From JAJFFW01 sp038534195 (GTDB lineage Bacteria; Pseudomonadota; Alphaproteobacteria; Caulobacterales; Parvularculaceae), in NCBI GenBank assembly GCA_038534195.1, contig JBCAXE010000011.1, positions 23,433 through 87,432 of the forward strand: a stretch of DNA of 64,000 nt, read 5' to 3'. The translations under genes were made by a program, and so were the position numbers. Below, piece by piece: positions 60,499 through 64,000 of this stretch. Every line of letters starts with the position of its first letter. Positions within the stretch are counted from its first letter, which is position 1. The notes beneath the pieces are model-generated. The model saw only the letters and a program-made list of their open reading frames with translations. It searched no databases and was not told the origin of the DNA.

Positions 60499-61677
60499 AT
60501 GGCCGATAACGTACACGCCGCCCGACATGAAATCGGCCCAATGCTTGGCCGGCACGCCACATCGGCGAAAAAGGCTGTGGTCACGCCGGGCAACGCTCGA
60601 GTTTTTTATAATCTCGCCGTCGCGATCTTAATCGGGTTCATATTGTATATCGGACGCAGCATTCTCATCCCGCTAATCGCCGCGGTTTTTCTGAGCTTCT
60701 TGATCTTTACGGTAAAAGAAAACTTTCGGCGCATTCCACTAATCGGAAAGTTTATTCCCAATTGGCTTGGATACATACTCGCTTTCGCGGGTATTTTCTC
60801 AATCGTTTTTCTTTTTGTGGAAATTATCAAATCAAATGTGGAGCAACTTGTCGATTTCGCCCCGGCCTACCGCGCAAGGCTCGAGGAAGTCGCCGATCAG
60901 GCGATCGACTATATCCGCTCTTTGACCTTCTTACCCTCTGATTTTCTTGGCAATACGCTCGACCGATTACGCAGCCAGGCTCTGTCAATGATCCAGCCGC
61001 TCGCCAGCGGGTTCGCGGGCTCGGCCCGGTCATTGGTAACCGGCTCAGTTGTCATTTTTCTTTATACTGTTTTTATTCTTGTCGAGCGTGGCCGAATTTT
61101 TAAAAAGGTCGCTCTTTTGACAACGGACGAAGAACGCCGTCGTGCAATCGATGAAACGATTGGTGATATTGGCGCGCTCGTTCGACAATACATCACGGTA
61201 AAAACAATAACCAATTTAATCACCGCAGGAATTAGCTATGCGCTAATGATTTTTATCGGCGTTGATTTCGCAGGTTTCTGGGCGTTGATGATCTTCGCTC
61301 TGAATTACATCCCGATGTTCGGAGCCGCATCAGCGATTACGCTGCCCGTATTGTGGGCGCTCATTCAACCGGACGGCGGCGGCCCTCAAATGATGATCAA
61401 GACGCTCGTTTTGCTAATTGGAACCGAGCAGATCATGAGCAATGGGATCGAACCGCGCATTGTTGGGAAATCGCTAAATCTGAGCCCACTTGTTATCCTC
61501 ATCTCGCTGGCGTTCTGGGGCTCCATGTGGGGATTTGCAGGGTTTCTTCTATCTGTGCCCATGACAGTTTCGCTGATGCTAATCCTGACCCAGTTCCGTT
61601 CAACGCGCCCCATCGCGATCATGTTGTCCGATGAGGGCGAAATCGCGCCGCTGAAACACCCTGAACTTGGCGGGTAG
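60499..61677 (+). CDS. AI-2E family transporter
   Basis: A 392-residue membrane protein of the AI-2E exporter/permease family (PF01594), with about seven to eight hydrophobic segments. ILIGFILYIGRSILIPLIAA is the first pair; AGISYALMIFIGVDFAGFWA and FALNYIPMFGAA, with the family N-Y-I-P motif, lie in the C-terminal half. GGAG lies 6 nt before ATG 60499, so this start is preferred to ATG 60481. The substrate is unknown; family members include Na+/H+ exchangers and signal exporters. Confidence 0.87.
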   Translation: MADNVHAARHEIGPMLGRHATSAKKAVVTPGNARVFYNLAVAILIGFILYIGRSILIPLIAAVFLSFLIFTVKENFRRIPLIGKFIPNWLGYILAFAGIFSIVFLFVEIIKSNVEQLVDFAPAYRARLEEVADQAIDYIRSLTFLPSDFLGNTLDRLRSQALSMIQPLASGFAGSARSLVTGSVVIFLYTVFILVERGRIFKKVALLTTDEERRRAIDETIGDIGALVRQYITVKTITNLITAGISYALMIFIGVDFAGFWALMIFALNYIPMFGAASAITLPVLWALIQPDGGGPQMMIKTLVLLIGTEQIMSNGIEPRIVGKSLNLSPLVILISLAFWGSMWGFAGFLLSVPMTVSLMLILTQFRSTRPIAIMLSDEGEIAPLKHPELGG

Positions 61678-61775
61678 CACGAATAGAATAATGCCCGCTG
61701 ATGGTTTTTCTCTATCAAAATGCACGAGAGCGCCTAAACTGAATCCGTTTCTCATGTGGGCCGTTGTCGAAGACC

Positions 61776-62921
61776 ATGGAAAATAACAACGCTGTTGCGA
61801 TCGGATTTCAGGCGCTAAGAAGTAAAGACTTTGGTGCTGCACGTCAGTCATTCGAAACAGTATTATCGACAGGCCAGGAAACACCTGAGGTATGGCTTGG
61901 CCTCGCCGCAGCCTGTGATGGACTTAATGACCGATCGGCGCAGAAGTCAGCGATTGAGCGCGCGCTGGCGTTGGACCCGCGCAATATCGGTGCGCTCATT
62001 GCGCAAGGCGATTGGCATGACCGTGAGGGCGATATCAAGACCGCCGGCGGGTTTTACGGCTCGGCGCTTTCCGTAGCAGCGCAGTCGGCGCAAGCCCCGC
62101 CTGAGCTCACCGACGGGTTACAGCGCGCCCAGGCGAAATGCCAGCATTACGCCACCGTATACGAGAATTATCTGCGGAAGTCTCTTGACCCAATTGCGGA
62201 TGAAATCGCTGCAAACACAAACGGCGCGTTCAACCGTTCTCTCGATATCATGTTCGGCAAGCGACAAATCTTCCTCCAACAACCGCAGAAATATTACTTT
62301 CCAGAGCTACCGAGTATTCAATTCTACGACCGCAAACACTTCGCGTGGCTGGAAACGATTGAGTCGCAAACATCAACGATCAAAGCTGAACTAGACGCGT
62401 TGATCGCTGGCGCCGGCGAATTCACGCCCTACGTACAACAGAAGTCCGACACGCCCCGAACCGATCACCTTGATATGTTCGATAACCCGGACTGGAGCGC
62501 ATTTTTTCTCTGGAAAGACGGAGTGGCTGTCCCCGAAAATGCAGCGCGCTGCCCCGAGACGATGGCCGTAATTGAAAAAGCGCCGCTCGCGAGAATCCCA
62601 GGTCATTCTCCGTCAATCCTGTTTTCACTGCTCCGACCGGGGTCAAAAATCCCCCCGCATACAGGGCTGATCAACACCCGCTTAATCGCACACTTGCCGT
62701 TAATCGTTCCGAACGATTGCGGCTTCCGGGTCGGCAATGAAACACGTAGCTGGAAAGAGGGTGAAGCTTTTGTCTTCGATGATACAATTCAGCACGAAGC
62801 GTGGAATAATAGTGCGCAAAATCGATATGTACTCATCTTTGACGTCGAAACACCCTTCATGTCCGCCGCGGAACATAACGCTGTCCGGAACTTGTTCGCA
62901 GCGATCAACGACTACGCTTAA
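61776..62921 (+). CDS. TPR protein with C-terminal aspartyl/asparaginyl beta-hydroxylase domain
   Basis: A 381-residue protein. The first 110 residues are tetratricopeptide-like (FQALRSKDFGAARQSFETVL, VWLGLAAACDGLNDRSAQKS, DWHDREGDIKTAGGFYGSAL). The rest is an aspartyl/asparaginyl beta-hydroxylase domain (2-oxoglutarate-, Fe(II)-dependent): HTGLINTRLIAHLPL carries the first iron His with Gly in the HxG place, as in human AspH, IQHEAWNNS the second His, and NRYVLIFD the 2-oxoglutarate Arg. ATG 61776 is preferred to an upstream TTG. Substrate unknown. Confidence 0.88.
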   Translation: MENNNAVAIGFQALRSKDFGAARQSFETVLSTGQETPEVWLGLAAACDGLNDRSAQKSAIERALALDPRNIGALIAQGDWHDREGDIKTAGGFYGSALSVAAQSAQAPPELTDGLQRAQAKCQHYATVYENYLRKSLDPIADEIAANTNGAFNRSLDIMFGKRQIFLQQPQKYYFPELPSIQFYDRKHFAWLETIESQTSTIKAELDALIAGAGEFTPYVQQKSDTPRTDHLDMFDNPDWSAFFLWKDGVAVPENAARCPETMAVIEKAPLARIPGHSPSILFSLLRPGSKIPPHTGLINTRLIAHLPLIVPNDCGFRVGNETRSWKEGEAFVFDDTIQHEAWNNSAQNRYVLIFDVETPFMSAAEHNAVRNLFAAINDYA

Positions 62922-62955
62922 GGGCGTCAAGATATTAAGCGCGGAACGCCTAAAT

Positions 62956-63525
62956 TCACTTTAAACGCTCGACCCGCACTGACCTTCTATCACGCTCGAG
63001 ACTAAAAGAGTAACCGCCCAATGACCGGCGTTTAATAGTTACAGGCAAATTCGCCTCTTTTTTCCCGATCGATAACCGGCCTGTATCCGACTGTAATTGC
63101 CGCCACACCTGACCGTTATCGAGGATCATTACGTACTTGCCGCTTTTGTTTGTGGCGAGTTCGATAAGCGTCGCGTTCAGGAGATTCGGCCGCTTTGTTT
63201 TCTTGGAAGCTTGCTTTGTCTTGATATCCTCAGCCCCGAATTCTGCCGTCTCTTCGGGCACTTCAGCTTCAGGTTCGGGCTCTTCAACCGCAGATGACGC
63301 ATTAGCAAGCGCAGGAACCTGGGGATCAGCTTGATCATCAAGCGCTGTCGTATCCGTCGCTAATTCAAGCGTCTCAAGCACGCCGTCAAGACAGGCAAGG
63401 CGCGCCTTGTCCTCACCGATCGCTTTGCACGTCCGAAGACTTGGTATGAGATCATCCGTTCCAGCGGCAGCCGGCGCCGCCGACAGAAAACAAACGACAC
63501 TGATCAATATTGGCATTCTTGTCAT
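62956..63525 (-). CDS. Exported protein of unknown function
   Basis: A 189-residue protein with a signal peptide (about 1-21, ending AAAG). LRTCKAIGEDKARLACLDGV has a conserved Cys pair, as in VasI-like and related small exported proteins. An acidic low-complexity linker (EEPEPEAEVPEETAEFGAED) follows, then a basic C-terminal domain with YVMILDNGQVWRQL. AGGAG lies about 8 nt upstream of the ATG at 63525. Function unknown; its position next to a TonB receptor is probably incidental. Confidence 0.72.
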   Translation of the reverse strand: MTRMPILISVVCFLSAAPAAAGTDDLIPSLRTCKAIGEDKARLACLDGVLETLELATDTTALDDQADPQVPALANASSAVEEPEPEAEVPEETAEFGAEDIKTKQASKKTKRPNLLNATLIELATNKSGKYVMILDNGQVWRQLQSDTGRLSIGKKEANLPVTIKRRSLGGYSFSLERDRRSVRVERLK

Positions 63526-63583
63526 TGCAAATCTCCTCGGTGAACAATAGCCCGAAGCGCGAAAACGCCCAAGACAAGAAAAA

Positions 63584-63606
63584 ACGCCGCGGCGGGACCG
63601 CGGCGT
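63584..63606 (-). terminator. Rho-independent terminator of the TonB receptor gene
   Basis: A 9-bp stem ACGCCGCGG with CCGCGGCGT and loop CGGGA; on the minus strand six T follow. It ends the TonB receptor transcript. Confidence 0.88.
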
Positions 63607-63630
63607 TTTCTAGCTTTAATGGTCGGCAAC

Positions 63631-64000
63631 CTAGAGAGACAGATTTACACCGACAAAGATGAAGCGACCTGCAGGATCGTAATAACCAGGGAATGTGTCG
63701 CCATTACCCGGCGCTGTGCCGGCTTCTGTGGACAATTCTGGATCACGACCGAGAAGGTTGTTTACACCAAAGCGCATCGCAACGCCTTCCTTGACATACC
63801 ATTGTGCGGAAAGGTCAAGGTAGTTCGCCGCATCGAGCTCATCATCAAGGATATTGCCTGTTGGAGCAAACGTTCCGCCCTCAGACAGGTTGCCGCCCGT
63901 TGATGCTTCGTCGAATGTCGTTCCACCGATATAACGCCATGTGGCGGTAACATCGACATTGAACGGTGATGACCAAGTCGCGAACATACGGTGGACGTAT
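63631..64000 (-). CDS. TonB-dependent receptor, C-terminal part
   Basis: The last 122 or so residues of a TonB-dependent outer-membrane receptor; the rest lies beyond the window edge. WSSPFNVDVTATWRYIGG, LDLSAQWYVKEGVAMRFGVNNLLGRDPEL and the end GRFIFVGVNLSL show alternating beta strands ending with a hydrophobic residue, and RFGVNNLL-x-x-P is the C-terminal receptor signature. The ligand is not evident. Confidence 0.88.
   Translation of the reverse strand, partial: YVHRMFATWSSPFNVDVTATWRYIGGTTFDEASTGGNLSEGGTFAPTGNILDDELDAANYLDLSAQWYVKEGVAMRFGVNNLLGRDPELSTEAGTAPGNGDTFPGYYDPAGRFIFVGVNLSL

Noticed and set aside
1..64000. CRISPR array, prophage, rRNA operon or plasmid origin
   Set aside because: No regularly spaced direct repeats, phage structural genes, rRNA or iterons were seen in the window.

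Overview
The window looks like a chromosomal segment of a GC-rich alphaproteobacterium, probably marine or freshwater and near the Hyphomonadales, Parvularculales or Caulobacterales. Clues are the class I lysyl-tRNA synthetase, a PEPxxWA-CTERM protein, a UrcA family protein, a prkA-yeaH-spoVR set, sdhCDAB plus zapE, hisC joined to a TyrA-type dehydrogenase, and CCTCATCCTGAGG-type dispersed inverted repeats. Genus and species cannot be read from the sequence.

Layout. 1-5.5 kb: the 5' part of a KAP-family P-loop NTPase gene (cut by the window edge), an amidohydrolase, gloB, a methyltransferase, hisC and a prephenate/arogenate dehydrogenase. 5.6-8.3 kb: a nitroreductase and a two-gene envelope operon (DUF2157, then GDYXXLXY protein) behind a promoter with two TGAAC-N3-GTTCA operators. 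8.3-14.2 kb: the prkA, yeaH, spoVR stress set, interrupted by a GIY-YIG gene flanked by inverted repeat pairs and by an atypical unknown gene. 14.9-24.4 kb: housekeeping genes, including lysS (class I), an SLC13 permease and a Na+/H+ antiporter. 24.5-37.3 kb: zapE, an arsR-arsI-arsC-aqpS arsenic operon, sdhB, unrelated genes, then sdhCDA, which looks like an ancestral sdhCDAB-zapE neighbourhood split by insertions. 37.5-45.2 kb: envelope and secreted proteins, yiaA and pspA divergent from a TetR regulator with three more TGAAC-N3-GTTCA operators, and an sdpR pair. 45.4-53.2 kb: rpmI, rplT, pheS, a radical SAM/SPASM gene, pheT, a frameshifted MFS transporter and tRNA-Thr(CGT). 53.2-55.1 kb: mobile debris abutting the tRNA (truncated IS3 transposase, a gene relic, an IS5/IS427-type element). 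55.1-64 kb: a Crp-like regulator, a lone CpaC-N domain protein, a pabB-pabA-pabC operon ending in a degenerate AMP-ligase, an AI-2E transporter, a TPR plus aspartyl beta-hydroxylase protein, and the 3' end of a TonB receptor gene.

How genes connect. The most informative regulatory observation is that the PspA/YiaA/TetR locus and the DUF2157/GDYXXLXY locus, 37 kb apart, carry the same operator, which suggests one TetR-controlled envelope regulon. A second is that two ArsR-superfamily regulators (arsR and sdpR) have superimposable promoters: TTGACA, 16-nt spacer, a -10 box inside a palindrome, and the ATG exactly 7 nt further on, which predicts leaderless autorepressed transcripts. A third is the combination of 4-aminobenzoate synthesis genes with an AMP-ligase-like protein lacking key motifs. 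All functional calls come from reading motifs and family resemblance; no database search was run.
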